A DNA stretch of 64,000 nucleotides from Zygnema cylindricum (lineage: Eukaryota > Streptophyta > Zygnematophyceae > Zygnematales > Zygnemataceae): assembly GCA_037447655.1 (NCBI GenBank), contig JBBHKE010000752.1:1-64000 (forward strand). Reading direction: 5' to 3'. The position numbers and the translations under genes were made by a program. Shown piece by piece: positions 51,534-62,121 of the stretch (positions are counted from its first letter, which is position 1; each line of letters begins with the position of its first letter). The notes beneath the pieces were generated by a model that saw only the letters and a list, made by a program, of their open reading frames with translations, ran no database searches and was not told where the DNA came from.

Positions 51534-52581
51534 TGTAGAAATTAATGGTTTATTAGTATTTTCTAGGTCTAAATAGAAATAAAGAAGCCGAGGCAGTCTA
51601 CCTCTAACTTCTCTCTCCAACTCTCAAACTTGTCGCAGTCACTGAGAAATTGGAGAGGAAGCTAGAGCCATGGCTACCTAGGCTATCCTGAGGTTTACGG
51701 GAAATTTATATTGGTTAGGGGATTAATTACTAAAAGGTATGGCCGGCGGCAAGATTTGATCCTGGTACCTGCCGGCCGAGAGATAGTAGATAGCCGGTAG
51801 CCTTAGCCGTTAAGTCTAAGATTAATGTTACGTAGTATATAGTTTGATATTTATTTAAATATGTATACGTACGATAAATCATTTAACTGTAATAGATTAC
51901 GGGATACATAGATCCGGTAATATATAAAGTACGGATTTGGGTACGGACTAGAAATCAATACCGCGCATTTGTTTCGTAAGTAAAACAAATATCGCGCATG
52001 TATTTATTACGGCTACGATTAAATCTGAATTTAATCGGACGGCCGCAATTAGCGCCGAGATCGCGGAAGCCGAATTCGGCGGTTTTTGGACATTGCCACA
52101 TCGGATGACACGTGGCAATGCTACATTGGAGGGCGGCATCTCCGAGGATTAAAGGAGCGAATCCGGACATTCCACGTGTGGACATTTAGACCATGTCGTA
52201 CACTGTCCGTACATAAAGTACACCGGGAGCTGTACTTTTACGTACGGAACTGTATTCTGATTGGTTTCGTACATCAGTAGATAGAGTCTGTGAGAGAGAT
52301 AGGACTTAGAAAAATTAGAAGATAGGACCCTCTCTCCCAGAGAGCTTCTGTACAAAAGGTCAACTTTGACCCTCCATAACTTACTGCTCAGGGGAGCAAA
52401 TTCAGAGATTCTTTTTGCTATCGACTCAGGGGAGTCTTGCCTTCACAGGGGTGCAGTTGGTCAGCGTTTTTGTCTGCCAGGGTGGCAGTTATTTTTGCTT
52501 AAACACAAAGGGGTCAGGATTATCCTAGAGGCTTCTTGGAAGCTGTCCACTCTGAGGACTTATGGAGGTCTCAGAGTTACA
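51534..52581 (+). repeat. Family D 3' LTR
   Basis: Colinear with the 5' LTR and ending CAGAGTTACA. Of the roughly 20 differences I count, about ten fall in the last ~130 bp, the U5 part. Confidence 0.93.
51741..51814 (-). other. tRNA-like module in family D 3' LTR
   Basis: Same arms as in the 5' LTR copy. One C-to-G change (GACAGAT to GAGAGAT) and one A-to-C change near the D-arm. Confidence 0.5.
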
Positions 52582-52629
52582 ATTCTGTCGTCCAATGGAG
52601 GACACAGAATTGAATATCCTTACAGACTT
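52582..52629 (+). repeat. Orphan U5 hairpin tail
   Basis: 52582-52612 is the last ~31 bp of a B-type U5, forming ATTCTGT/ACAGAAT and GTCC/GGAC around the loop AATGGA. It sits where a target duplication of family D should be. The next ~17 bp are unassigned. Confidence 0.6.
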
Positions 52630-52914
52630 CTATGACAGACTGGTTAGAGCTAACGGTTACGCCGCGCTCTACTTGTTAGAGGTTCGAGTCCTGTCGGACT
52701 CAAAATTTTGTTGAGATTGACATAAGTCACTCTTTAGTCCTGCTTGCAGAGCAAGGACAGCCATGGCTCAACCACCTCTCTATCCCTCACTGACTACAGC
52801 AAGTATGGTGGGTAGAGAGAGTTGGTGGAGGCACGTTGTCCGCTTTTTTCTTTTCCTATTTGTATTGAACTATTAAGACATAAAAAATACCATATAAATC
52901 TAATATATTCAACA
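52630..52914 (-). repeat. Family B LTR U3, minus strand
   Basis: LTR start at 52914 (inverted TGTTGAATATATTAG). It has the U3 hairpin (52759-52832) and a tRNA-like module (52641-52702), and is truncated at its left end. Confidence 0.8.
52641..52702 (+). other. tRNA-like module in LTR
   Basis: GAGCTAACGGTTACGCC (D-arm position, D-loop TAACGGTTA), an anticodon-arm-like CTCT-ACTTGTT-AGAG with a 7-nt loop, then GGTTCGAGTCC (consensus B-box) and GGACTC. Confidence 0.6.
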
Positions 52915-52919
52915 CTCCC

Positions 52920-53362
52920 CTTTTTTTCTAGTCCACTTTTAACTTCACTCCACACTTTTCTCTACAATATCTTAACTTGGGAAAAGGCACCGGTTTTGAC
53001 ATCATATCAGCCACCATGTCCTCATCTAATTTATATACAAGATTCACAATCTTGTTCTCAACTTTTTCTCTCACAAAACTCAACCTTATGTCCATATGCT
53101 TAGCTTTGAAATAATGCTTTGGATTAGCTGCAATTGCAATGGCAGCCTGATTATCACAAAACACTTCATGCACCCGCTACTTCATATACCCTAGTTTTTG
53201 CAATAAAGACTTGACCCACATCAACTCTTTCAGAGCAGAACAAGAGGCCATGTACTCAGCCTCCATAGTAGACTGAGCAACCACCTTTTATTGCTTACTG
53301 CTCCAACAGCAAGAACCTTCCCCCACATACAACACATACCCAAAAGTGCATCATCTCATAGG
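52920..53362 (-). pseudogene. Family B copia RNase H end, minus strand
   Basis: Reads QSTMEAEYMASCSALKELMW, VFCDNQAAIAIAANPKHYF and SFVREKVENKIVNLVYKLDE to the pol end KLRYCREKCGVKLKVD. It is open for its last 81 residues. The 5' part is cut at 53362, where gypsy-related sequence begins with a 14-bp repeat, AGGTGTCGAGCGTG (53362 and 53391). Confidence 0.88.
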
Positions 53363-53387
53363 TGTCGAGCGTGTCTGAGTAAAGTAA

Positions 53388-53845
53388 GGGAAGGTGTCGA
53401 GCGTGCTCGAGAATCCCAATGGAAGGGCCCACAGCCCGGAGTGGTTGGCCTCGGATTCCTGCAAAGAACCCCCCCAAATACAAAAGGCTTCCTAGAATAA
53501 TGACCATGCCCACTACTGACCCCCCATCCTTCCCATAGATATGAATGCAAAGATAGGAGAGACACTTGAACCGGAAGTAAGAGTAAGTGCATCGGAAGGC
53601 GAAAAGATCTCCCCTCCCCCTTCCTTTCCCATTTGGCTGGGAAAGGGATTTGGGTTCTCGGTAATCGGGTCGGTGCCCCAATTTATGTACTTATCCACGG
53701 GAAGTCTATAGCATTTGTTCCCTCCAAACCCACTGTTTCGATACAAAGAAATTGCAGTTTTACTCCGGGAAGCTCACGCCAAAGCAAAAGAAACTACAAA
53801 CGTATACACAAATGCACTACCACGTTGACATATAGAAATAAATAG
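53388..53845 (-). repeat. Truncated second copy of the gypsy G 3' internal region
   Basis: 53390-53670 matches 54870-55150 over about 280 bp (AGGGCCCACAGCCCGGAGTG, CGAAAAGATCTCCCCTCCCC). The latter is the stretch between integrase and the 3' LTR of element G. 53671-53845 is unassigned. Confidence 0.75.
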
Positions 53846-53861
53846 GAATGGCTGTTTCAGA

Positions 53862-54864
53862 TTTAACAATATCACCTTGACCACAGAAATAAAATATAAG
53901 ATGGAAGATATAAAAGATGGCGAAGCAAGCTTAACATACCCCGACAATGTACGATGACAAAGAGACAAGGGCGAACTCTCTCCTGATAGTAGTGTAAACA
54001 GGTATGGTACTCCTTCAACCCTTGGTGTCCGCAGTTCGGAATCGACCAGACTCTTCTCAGTTTTAAGCATCGAATAATCAAAAAATCACCCAAATGGACG
54101 ATAGTGCCAATTACCAACTCAAATTATGATTCCCATAATGGACAGATTCAAAACAAAGATGGGAATAGAGTCAAACAAAACAAAGATTCTTCCAAAAGAA
54201 AGTTTGTTGGATTTTTTGAGGGTTTTCAAAGGAGACAGTACTGAAAAGCAACCTGTCTCCTTCGGCCCCAAGTGCCTTATACAACAAAAGCTTGTCCAAT
54301 TTCAGGTCCAAAAATCAAACCTACGTTATTAGCCAATGAGCGGCCAGCAACAGCAACCGAACTGACATAAGACAAAATAATGTGTACTACACTTGGGGCA
54401 AAAAGTTGGACCTCTGACTACGGCTAGATCCGCAGCCGGAAGTTATTATTTGTTCCATAGTTTTTAAGACAAAGTACTAAAAGGACACGAAAGTGCCAAA
54501 CTTTGACTTAATGTAATAAATGAACCACTAGTCAGTTGAACCTGAACTGAATTGCTACAAATAGCTAACAGCATAATCTAGATTACAGTCCGGAAGTTTA
54601 CGTGGCAATCCACAATGTACCCCCCACTAGGGCTGGTGGAAGCTAGTGCTATGTAACGGAACTGTGATCTTTCCGACGGTAGAACTTTGTCATCCGGCCT
54701 CCGTTAGGCACGAAATAAAGTGCGTCTTGTTCCGTAGAGGAAATACTATAATCCTTCCGGCTGGTTGTGCTTGCTTCTTCGTAATCTGGGAACAGTATGG
54801 GTCGGAAGGGTACAGAAATCCTCGGTAATATAAAAGGGTGCCTTAAAAGCACTCGAGCTTGACA
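53862..54864 (-). repeat. Gypsy G LTR (left copy), minus strand
   Basis: Starts TGTCAAGCTCGAGTGC at 54864 and ends near the shared phrase GGTGATATTGTTAAATC. It aligns with 59078-60060 through phrases such as CAAGTGCCTTATACAA, ACAATGTACCCC and AACAAAGATGG. Confidence 0.72.
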
Positions 54865-55196
54865 ACTAACGAGCGTGCCGAGAATCCCAAGGGAAGGGCC
54901 CACAGCCCGGAGTGGTTGGCCTTGGATTCCTGCAAAGAACCCCCCCACATGCAAAAGGCTTCCAAGAATAATGATCATGCCCACAGCTGACCCCCCATCT
55001 TTCCCGTAGATATGCATGCAAAGATAGGAGAAACACCCTAACCGGGAGTAAGAGTAATTGCATGGGGAGGCGAAAAGATCTCCCCTCCCCCTTCCTTTCC
55101 CATTAGGCCAGGGAAAGGGATTTGGGATCTCGGTAATCGGGTTGGTCCTCCAATTTCCCCCCCTCTTGGTCAGCCTTGACTAAGAAAAAGAAAGAG
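54865..55196 (-). other. Gypsy G 3' untranslated internal region
   Basis: Lies between integrase and LTR. It contains CT/AG-rich boxes and is duplicated at 53390-53670. No frame is open throughout. Confidence 0.6.
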
Positions 55197-56350
55197 TTAC
55201 CCGCCCAATTCATAGTTCCCGTAAAACCATGGACTAGGGGATGGAGAGCGTGATTCCCACGAGGAGGGGAGACAAGCTGGATGCCAACACTGACCGCACT
55301 GATTGCAGACCAAGATGTCGTGCTGCTGTGAGGACAGGTTACATGATAAAGAACAGAAAGGGGGATCGGCAAAGTAAGTCAAGTGGAAAGTAGGTTCGTC
55401 TTCCAATCCTCGGAGATGGCAAGGAGCCACAATGATCTGACTCTCTTTAATTCTTCGACCATCCTTCCCCTCCAAAGTCAGAACTCCCTTGTTTGAGACT
55501 TCAATCACTTTCAAAATCACCCGCCCGGCAGAAATGTCAAGTGTGTCCTTTTTTCGTTGCATTCGATATACAAAATCTCCCTGCATAAACCGTCGCAGTC
55601 TGGGCACATAATCCCCGTTCCGGCGCTGGGAATACCACAATTGATCCTGGTGTTGTGCAGCCTGTAAATTCCCCATGGCGAGAGGCATCTCTCGGTGGAA
55701 GATCTTGGCACGATCGGCGATCAGTTTTTCGACAGTCCCTTTGTGATCCATTTCCGAAGGACCACAGCTTGGGCCGAGGCCGCCCCGGGCAAAATGGGAT
55801 GTTGTCCGAATAAGATGAAGTAAGGACTATAGGAGTGGAGGGAAGCCTGTCTGCTGAATCGGTATCCTATGGCAATCCAAGGCACCCTTTTGTCCCATTC
55901 TCCCAAATCCTCTTCCACGACATATTTCCGTAGTGACCGCTTCACTGTTTGTACGCACCTTTCAGGCAAACCGTCGGCTTGAGGGTGGTGGCGACTGGTA
56001 AATGGATGGTTGATGAGGCATTTCTCCAAAAGATTGGTAAATTCCCAGGCGAATTCTGATCCCTGGTCTGTCAGAACCTCTGTTGGCGCTCCAAATTGCG
56101 ACTGGATCCTCAGCAAGAAAGCTTCGGCGATGGACTCTGACTCTTTTCAGGGCAGAACCACAAGCTCTATCCATTTTGAGAAATGTTCAATCATGACCAG
56201 GACGAAACGATTCCCACGTCTGCTGGTCGGAAGAGGACCCAAAAGATCCAAAGACCAGCGATAAAACATCCCCCGGATAGGGAGAGAATGCAGCTTTGTC
56301 TCGCCCTTTTTGTCAAAGGAGGCCTTAACTCGANNNNNNNNNNCATTCAA
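55197..56350 (-). pseudogene. Ty3/gypsy G integrase with C-terminal PHD-like finger
   Basis: From the gap edge: WSLDLLGPLPTSRRGNRFVL (first D), a stop at 56147, LTDQGSEFAWEF (second D), HHPQADGLPERCVQTVKRSL (E; I count 34 residues between D and E, one fewer than usual). A frameshift near 55725 leads to the C-terminal domain LWYSQRRNGDYVPRLRRFMQ, GDFVY, ILKVIEVSNKGVLTLEGKDG and APCHL. After about 20 residues comes CSLSC ... DILVCNQCGQCWHPACL, a PHD-finger-like array. The place for its last Cys pair reads WFYGNYE, with Tyr at both expected positions. There is no chromodomain. Confidence 0.85.
56334..56343. other. Assembly gap (10 N)
   Basis: Ten N bases. The sequences on its two sides (gypsy integrase and an inverted family D LTR) may not be adjacent in the genome. 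Confidence 0.99.
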
Positions 56351-56376
56351 TATCTCCCAGTTTCAACTGGAAAACA

Positions 56377-56504
56377 TGTCTCTCCAATTTCTCAGTGACT
56401 GCGACAAGTTTGAGAGTTGGAGAGAGAAGTTAGAGATAGACTGCCTCGACTTCTATATTTCTTTTCAGACCTAGAAAATACTAATAAAACCATTAGTTTC
56501 TACA
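56377..56504 (-). repeat. Family D LTR first ~128 bp, inverted
   Basis: The inverse reads TGTAGAAACTAATGG, TATTTTCTAGGTC and AACTTGTCGCAGTCACTGAG. It ends in the U3 hairpin and abuts the R-U5 part in the opposite direction. Confidence 0.85.
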
Positions 56505-56505
56505 A

Positions 56506-56859
56506 GAAGCTGTACTTTTGCGTACGGAACTCAATTCTGATTGGTTCCGTTCATCAGTAGATAGAGTCTGTGAGAGAGATAGGACTTAGAAAAATTAGAA
56601 GATATGACCCCCTCTCCCAGAGAGCTTTTGTACAAAAGGTCAACTTTGACCCTCTATAACTTACTGCTCAAGGGAGCAAATTCAGAGATTCTTTTTGCTA
56701 CTGACTCAAGGGAGTCTTGCCTTCACAGGTGTGCAGGTGGTCTTGGTTTTTGTCTGCTAGGGTGGTAGTTTTTTTGCTGAAACACAAAGGGGTCAGGATT
56801 ATCCTAGGGGCTTCTTGGAAGTTGTCTACTCTAAGGACTTATGGAGGTCTCAGAGTTTC
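56506..56859 (+). repeat. Family D LTR R-U5 part, plus strand
   Basis: From GAAGCTGTACTTTTGCGTAC to CAGAGTTTCA, as in 46848-47194. Together with 56377-56504 it is one LTR whose U3 start is inverted and whose middle ~570 bp is missing. Confidence 0.85.
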
Positions 56860-56863
56860 ACTC

Positions 56864-58800
56864 CCATTCTCTTTTCTTCTTCGGTAGGATTATTGAACCT
56901 TGGTGACGCTTGTTTGGTCGGACTGACAAACTGAACCGGTGAGATTGCCCCAAGATATACTACCTCGAGATCGGTACTTCCTCCGATGGGAAGGGCGGTT
57001 GTACCAGCAGTGGTCCTTTCCCCCACGGAGGAAGGTCTGGTTCTTGGAAAAGTGGGATAGTCGTCTGCCCCCCTATATCCAGGAGAGGCACCTACTTTCC
57101 GGAGAACTTCCTCTTCCGATGGTATGTGAAGACGAGGACGAGGTTCCTGGGTAATGGATGGCGATGGAGAGGGTGATGACTGGAAGCTTGGAGGACCTAG
57201 AACTAGAGGATGGCAACCGTCTGTGAGGAGGCGAGTAGACGTCCGGTTTGTGGGGTGGGCGAGGTGAACCTGGTGACCCCCTGACTGCTCCTGCGGGAGA
57301 GATGGAGTGTGGTGGGGAAGAGGCGTGAGGTGGTGATGGAGGATGAGTTGTAAATCCGAGGGAAATGTGTAGTCTCCGGTCGGGTTGTAGCTGCACCACG
57401 GCCTCCAGGGTAGAAGATCCCGCGACTGAGACAAATGTAGGGAGATCTGTAGCCGCAGCTACCGGGTTATTCGACAAATATGCACCCAACCCCTCTTTGT
57501 TAGGCCCCGTTGTTTCCTCCCCTTCCCACTGAAGTGGAGATTTTGGTCTCGGTGTTGGTGATCTCCTGGTATCTCTCGTGACTGGAGGAGTTGCCTGATC
57601 CTGAGGTCGTACTTCCGCTTTAGGAACTGTTCTACGAGGAGGAGCTAGCTGTCCACTAAGGATTCCTCCAGATCTCTGTCCAACTTCCCGTATTAGGACC
57701 AACTCATGTTCTAATGCCCTCTTCCTTTCATCTTCAAGAGCATCCCAATCAATTGCGACGGGTCCGGTCCCCGCCATAGCCTTATCCTGCGATCGCAGGA
57801 TCTCCACCAATTTCTGGGTGCTGCTTACCACACCCGAGAGATCAGCAATCCCCAAACCGGGTACCTCGGGGTGTGTAGGCCTTGAACGCCATAGTCCTTA
57901 GGATGATCAAACAAGTGGTTCGGAAGGAGAAATAGAACTAGGGGACTTTGAGGCAAAAGGAAAGAGCGGCTATTCCTTGGCTAGGGGAGCAAATTGACCT
58001 TTGCTGTCCCGATGATTTAACCGGAAATTTATTTGAGGCTTGGGTAACTTCCGCTTGCTACCCCCTACCCTGCTCCGCTTCCGAGTAGTTGCTCTACCCC
58101 TACAAGGTCTACAGGTGGCAGTTTCCTGAGATCCGGTGGACTATTGTTGGGTCACAAACGGCCTCTTCGGTTGCTCTCGGGCTGAGATGGGAGAGCCACT
58201 CTCGGACAAGCTACTCAGGATCTCCACTACTCCTCCCACCGGGCGTATAATCCGGGCTCGGTCGCTTCTGGCAACCCGCTGCACCAGCTCCTTGTTAACC
58301 TTCAACTCATGGATGTTGTGAAGGGCTAGAATCTCCTTACGACCGGGTCCGTTAGGGTCCGCCAACAGTCCCGGGTCCATGAATGTTGCAACTATAGGAG
58401 CCTTAGATTTGGTGTAACGTACAACCTTAGGAGGGTGGCCTGGGACCGCTTCCTTGTGAGCAAAACCCTTTCTACGAGAACGGGGAGATAAAGGTTGTCT
58501 TTCCTCCTTCCTTGTGGCACTAGCCTTGGCGCCCTCGGACAACGTCGGAAAGTTTTCAGGGGAAAAGATTGGAGGAGGTGGAGGTGAGGGTTGCCTCTCT
58601 GTCTGCCTCGGAGGAGTCTCGGCGACAACCGGATTGGGCATCATCCCCTTAAGAAACTTTTCAATGTTCAAAGCAGAGGTGAAAGGGACCGATTCCTCAG
58701 GCACCTGTGACTCTTCCTCTTGTGCTACCCCTTCTTGTCTTTCCTGTTCTTCCGGGCTAACACCGGAAGGATCCCTATCATGAGCTTCTCCTCCGCCCAT
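56864..58800 (-). pseudogene. Gypsy G gag-like region, proline/serine-rich
   Basis: A 219-residue frame (58800-58141) opens MGGGEAHDRDPSGVSPEEQE and includes ERQPSPPPPPIFSPENFPTL. After stops, a 260-residue frame (57855-57073) has VSSTQKLVEILRSQDKAM and an EHELVLIREVGQRSGG helix, then Pro/Ser-rich sequence that continues in another frame to 56864. Position between the LTR/leader and the integrase makes gag likely. I see no capsid motif or CCHC knuckle, so this is by context. Protease, RT and RNase H are absent. Confidence 0.55.
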
Positions 58801-59077
58801 GACTTACAAGAGCAGATGTGCTAGATCTCTCGGATAAAATCCACCACCCTAAACAGCTATCCTCTTTAAACAAAAGGGGACAGGTTGCTTTTTCAGTACT
58901 GTGTTTTTTCCCACTGGAAGTCGGGTAAATGCTACTCCCCTGACAACTCTCCAAAGTATAGAGAAGAAGGATAGTCGTTTGATCTGGCCCACAAGGACTC
59001 CGCAAAGAAATCTCACGACGACCACAAGAGTACGTAAATAACTCCCACCCAAAAATATAGAAACAATAAAAATCGGA
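58801..59077 (-). other. Gypsy G leader
   Basis: Non-coding stretch between the right LTR and the gag-like frame. No clear primer site of the TGGTATC type is seen next to the LTR. Confidence 0.45.
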
Positions 59078-60060
59078 TTTAACAATATCACCTTGCCATT
59101 GAGAATGGAATAAGATATAGGTAAACAATAATGGTGAAGCAAGCAAACATACCCCAGAGTGCAAAGATGACCAAACCCAAAAGAAGGAAACTCTCCCAAT
59201 GGCCCCAAAGACATGTATGAGTCTCCCTCACCCCTCCGTTCCGCCGTACGGATCCGACAAGACTCTTCTAAGTTTCAAACAGCGAAAGTCCAAACCGCCC
59301 AATGAGAGAATAGTGCCAACCACCCACCCGAGCTACGGTCTCCACAAAAGACAATTTAAAACAAAGATGGCAATAGAGTCAACGACACAATGCAACAGTT
59401 CTCCAACAAAAAGGTTGATTTAATTCTCTTTTTAATTCTCAGGAGACATTACTGAAAAATCAACCTGTCTCCCCCAGCCCCAAGTGCCTTATACAATCAG
59501 AGTTTTTCCTACTGCAAGTGCCAAAGTCAAAGCAATGTGGCAAGCCAATCATCGGCCAGCAATTGTTATCGCACGGACACAAGACAAGACAGTCTGTACT
59601 ACACTCAGGGCTAAAATATAGACGACTGGTTTTGGCTGGATTAGCGGCCGAAGGTCCTCTTATAATACACAAAAGGGCAAAAAACTCTGACGCGACGTGA
59701 AACCGCCTAACTTTGACCCAATGGCATAAATGCTTTACACATCTAAAGGCCTGAACTCACATCCTACTGACAACAAACAGAAAGATCTACGGGACAATCT
59801 TAAAGGCTGCGTGTTGTTCCACAATGTACCCCTCCGCTAGAGTTACAAAGAACGGATACCATGTAATGGAGCTGCCAGCGTTGCACCGGACTAACTCCGC
59901 AGTCCGACCTCCGTTTAAGGTGAACTAAAGTGCGTAGTGCTCCATGGTAAAAATAAAAAGATCTGATCCGGCTGGAGGTCCTCCCACTTCTCCGTACGTG
60001 AGAGTCTGTACAAGGTGGAATGAGGCCCCAAAAATGCGGAAAACGCAAACGAGCTTGACA
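59078..60060 (-). repeat. Gypsy G LTR (right copy), minus strand
   Basis: Starts TGTCAAGCTCGTTTGCG at 60060 and ends near GGTGATATTGTTAAATC. Its divergence from the left LTR is far larger than between the family D LTRs. Confidence 0.72.
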
Positions 60061-60156
60061 CAGTTCCCCCACAAAATTCAATGTTAGAATATGAGTATTT
60101 GGACACATTCCCCCGCTTTGAATTTCCCTTGAAAATGCAGTCACCCTGGGGGCAAC
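60061..60156. other. Spacer between gypsy G and family H
   Basis: Holds two TTCCCCCRC words and no recognisable feature. It ends GCAAC just before the family H LTR. Confidence 0.5.
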
Positions 60157-61128
60157 TGTTGAAAAAAGAGGTATTTTGTAGTCTTTCTTATGGACTTACT
60201 GCAGCCCTGATACTTGTGGTAGTCACTGAGGACCTGTATAAAGCCATGGCTACCTGCTGTAGCTAAAGGAGACAGGCAGATCATTCAGGGCAGTTTTTCT
60301 TTGCAAAATATATTACAACACCTTGTGAGAATTGACCCAGTGACCTCTGGATGATCACCGTACGGACTAGCCGTACACCTTATCCAGTAAGCCTTGAAGA
60401 TTCGATACATGTATATGGCGCGATAATGATTTAAAGATGTACAGCGACAGACATTTCATTTAAGAAGATACGGATCGATTTATGCATGGAAACATACCAC
60501 GTCGCACGAAATCGGGACCGCACGAAAGTTACGAATTAACATCAAATTTGGACAGACGAAATTAAAATGTCTAGATCTGATAGAACGACTCACAGTGTGG
60601 CCGGAATATCGGAATAGACATTTGGCAATTTGCAGAGCAGATGTCTGCGGATGACACGTGGCAACATATGGTTGGACAGCGGACATTACGGGAGGAACAA
60701 CTACGGCTCCGAAACTGACACGCGTCAGCGGACCGGCCATGCCGTACTATGGCCGTACAAGAAGTACAGCGGTACCTGTACCTTCTTGTACTTTACAATA
60801 ATATGATTGGTCTAGTACCTTAGAGATAGGTTTAGAGAGGTAGCTTAGGACTTAGAATATTTTCGGTTTTTCAGCCTCTCTCCCAGAAAGCACCTGTATT
60901 TATGGACCAACTTTGGTTAGCTATAACTTAATGCTCACGTGAGCAAATTCAGTGATTCTTTTTGCAGCGGACTCAAGGGAGTCTACGCTATTCAGGGGTG
61001 TAGTTGGTCAGAGTTTGTTCGTCCCAGGGTGGGACTTATTCACTGTCAAAGTCAAAAGTGCATATATTATCCTAGAGGCTTCACATAAACTGGAGATTCT
61101 GTGTACCAATGGAGGTCACAGAATTACA
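60157..61128 (+). repeat. Family H 5' LTR (972 bp)
   Basis: TGTTGAAAAAAGAGG to AGAATTACA, followed by AGTTATGGGCCTA (61129-61141), a two-mismatch copia-type primer site. U3 core ACTTGTGGTAGTCACTGA at 60208, CCATGGCTACC, tRNA-like module, and U5 hairpin (ATTCTGTG/CACAGAAT plus ACC/GGT, loop AATGGA). The five bases before it are GCAAC. The distal end is outside the window. Confidence 0.9.
60321..60398 (-). other. tRNA-like module in LTR
   Basis: The minus strand reads GGCTTACTGGATAAGG in the D-arm position, an anticodon-arm-like GTACGG-CTAGT-CCGTAC with a 6-bp stem, then GGGTCAATTCTC in the T-arm position. Confidence 0.55.
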
Positions 61129-62121
61129 AGTTATGGGCCTACCCTCTAGAGTGCCCATTTTCAATGGAACAGGGTTCATTTATTGGGAAACTATGATGAG
61201 GGGTGCATTATTTGAAAAAAGGCTTCAGGACATTGTGAGTGGTCGTGTGCGTCGGCCATCCGCAAAATTGGGAGTTCCACCAGGGTTTGGAGGATCTCGG
61301 TTCACAGGAGGATCTACGGGGGCAGAGGTGGTAGAGGATGTTGGAGAAAGTATCGTGTCTGACATAGAGAAGGAGAAAGGGAAGGAGAAACTCAAACCGA
61401 TGCGTACAGGATCGGTTCCGATAGCAGATGTTCAAAAACCGAGACTAATGATAGTGAAATCTGGGATTTCAACAATACCGTGGCGACTCATTTTATTCTC
61501 GCGCGTCTCACCTAGGCAGTGGCTACACCTCATCTTCATGTTCACAAGGCAAACGAGTTGTGGGAGGCTCTTGTCAACATTTACAAGAGTGGTACAATTC
61601 AGCAGCAGAAGCTGGCAGATCAGACGGTACAAGCATATGTATACAAAGGGGGAAAGATGTTAGATTCTTGTAATGACTTGGCTGGGTTATTTATAGAGAT
61701 GGAGAGTGTAGGGAAAAGGGAGACCAAGAAGGAGAAGGTGAATACTTTGTTGATGAAACTCCCAGGTGATTATGAAAACATTGTTAACAGGGTTCAGGAT
61801 TTGCCAAATTATCGATGGATTTGGAACTCCGTTGTGGGAATGATTTTGATTCGGGAAAGCACCTTTGAGATTCGGAGAGGAGGAAAGAGTGTTCAGGCAT
61901 TGGCTGTTGGCACTAAGTGGGGGGGTAAGGATTCGAAGCAACCTTATGGGAACTTTGGTGGAGGAGGAAGAGAAAGCCATGACGGGTTTGGATCTAGGGC
62001 TCCGAAGGGACCTAGCCATTTTTGTAAGAAGTCGGGACAATACATGGCAGAGTGCACTAAGTTGACGGAGCTGAGATTGAAGGAGGAATCGATTGGAAAA
62101 CCTGCCAAAAAGAAAAAATAG
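61109..62121 (+). pseudogene. Family H copia gag
   Basis: The ATG lies in the LTR hairpin loop (MEVTELQVMGLPSRVPIFNG), then FIYWETMMRGALFEKRLQDI and VPPGFGGSRFTG. A frameshift falls in an A-run near 61436. The correct frame goes IWDFNNTVATHFILARLT, one CAG-to-TAG stop, ATPHLHVHKANELWEALVNI, NTLLMKLPGDYENIVNRVQD. The knuckle reads SHFCKKSGQYMAEC: the first Cys is Ser and the His is Gln. A stop at 62119 precedes the protease. Confidence 0.92.

Larger units (their letters stand above)
46148..52581 (+). mobile_element. Complete family D Ty1/copia element (6.4 kb)
   Basis: It has two LTRs of 1,047 and 1,048 bp, primer site, gag, protease, integrase, RT, RNase H and PPT in copia order. It is inserted into the gypsy RT. 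The five bases before it are AATGA, but those after it are ATTCT, so the 3' flank has been rearranged. The LTRs differ at about 20 positions by my reading (about 2%). The protein frames carry five or more disabling changes, so it is recent but not autonomous. Confidence 0.92.
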
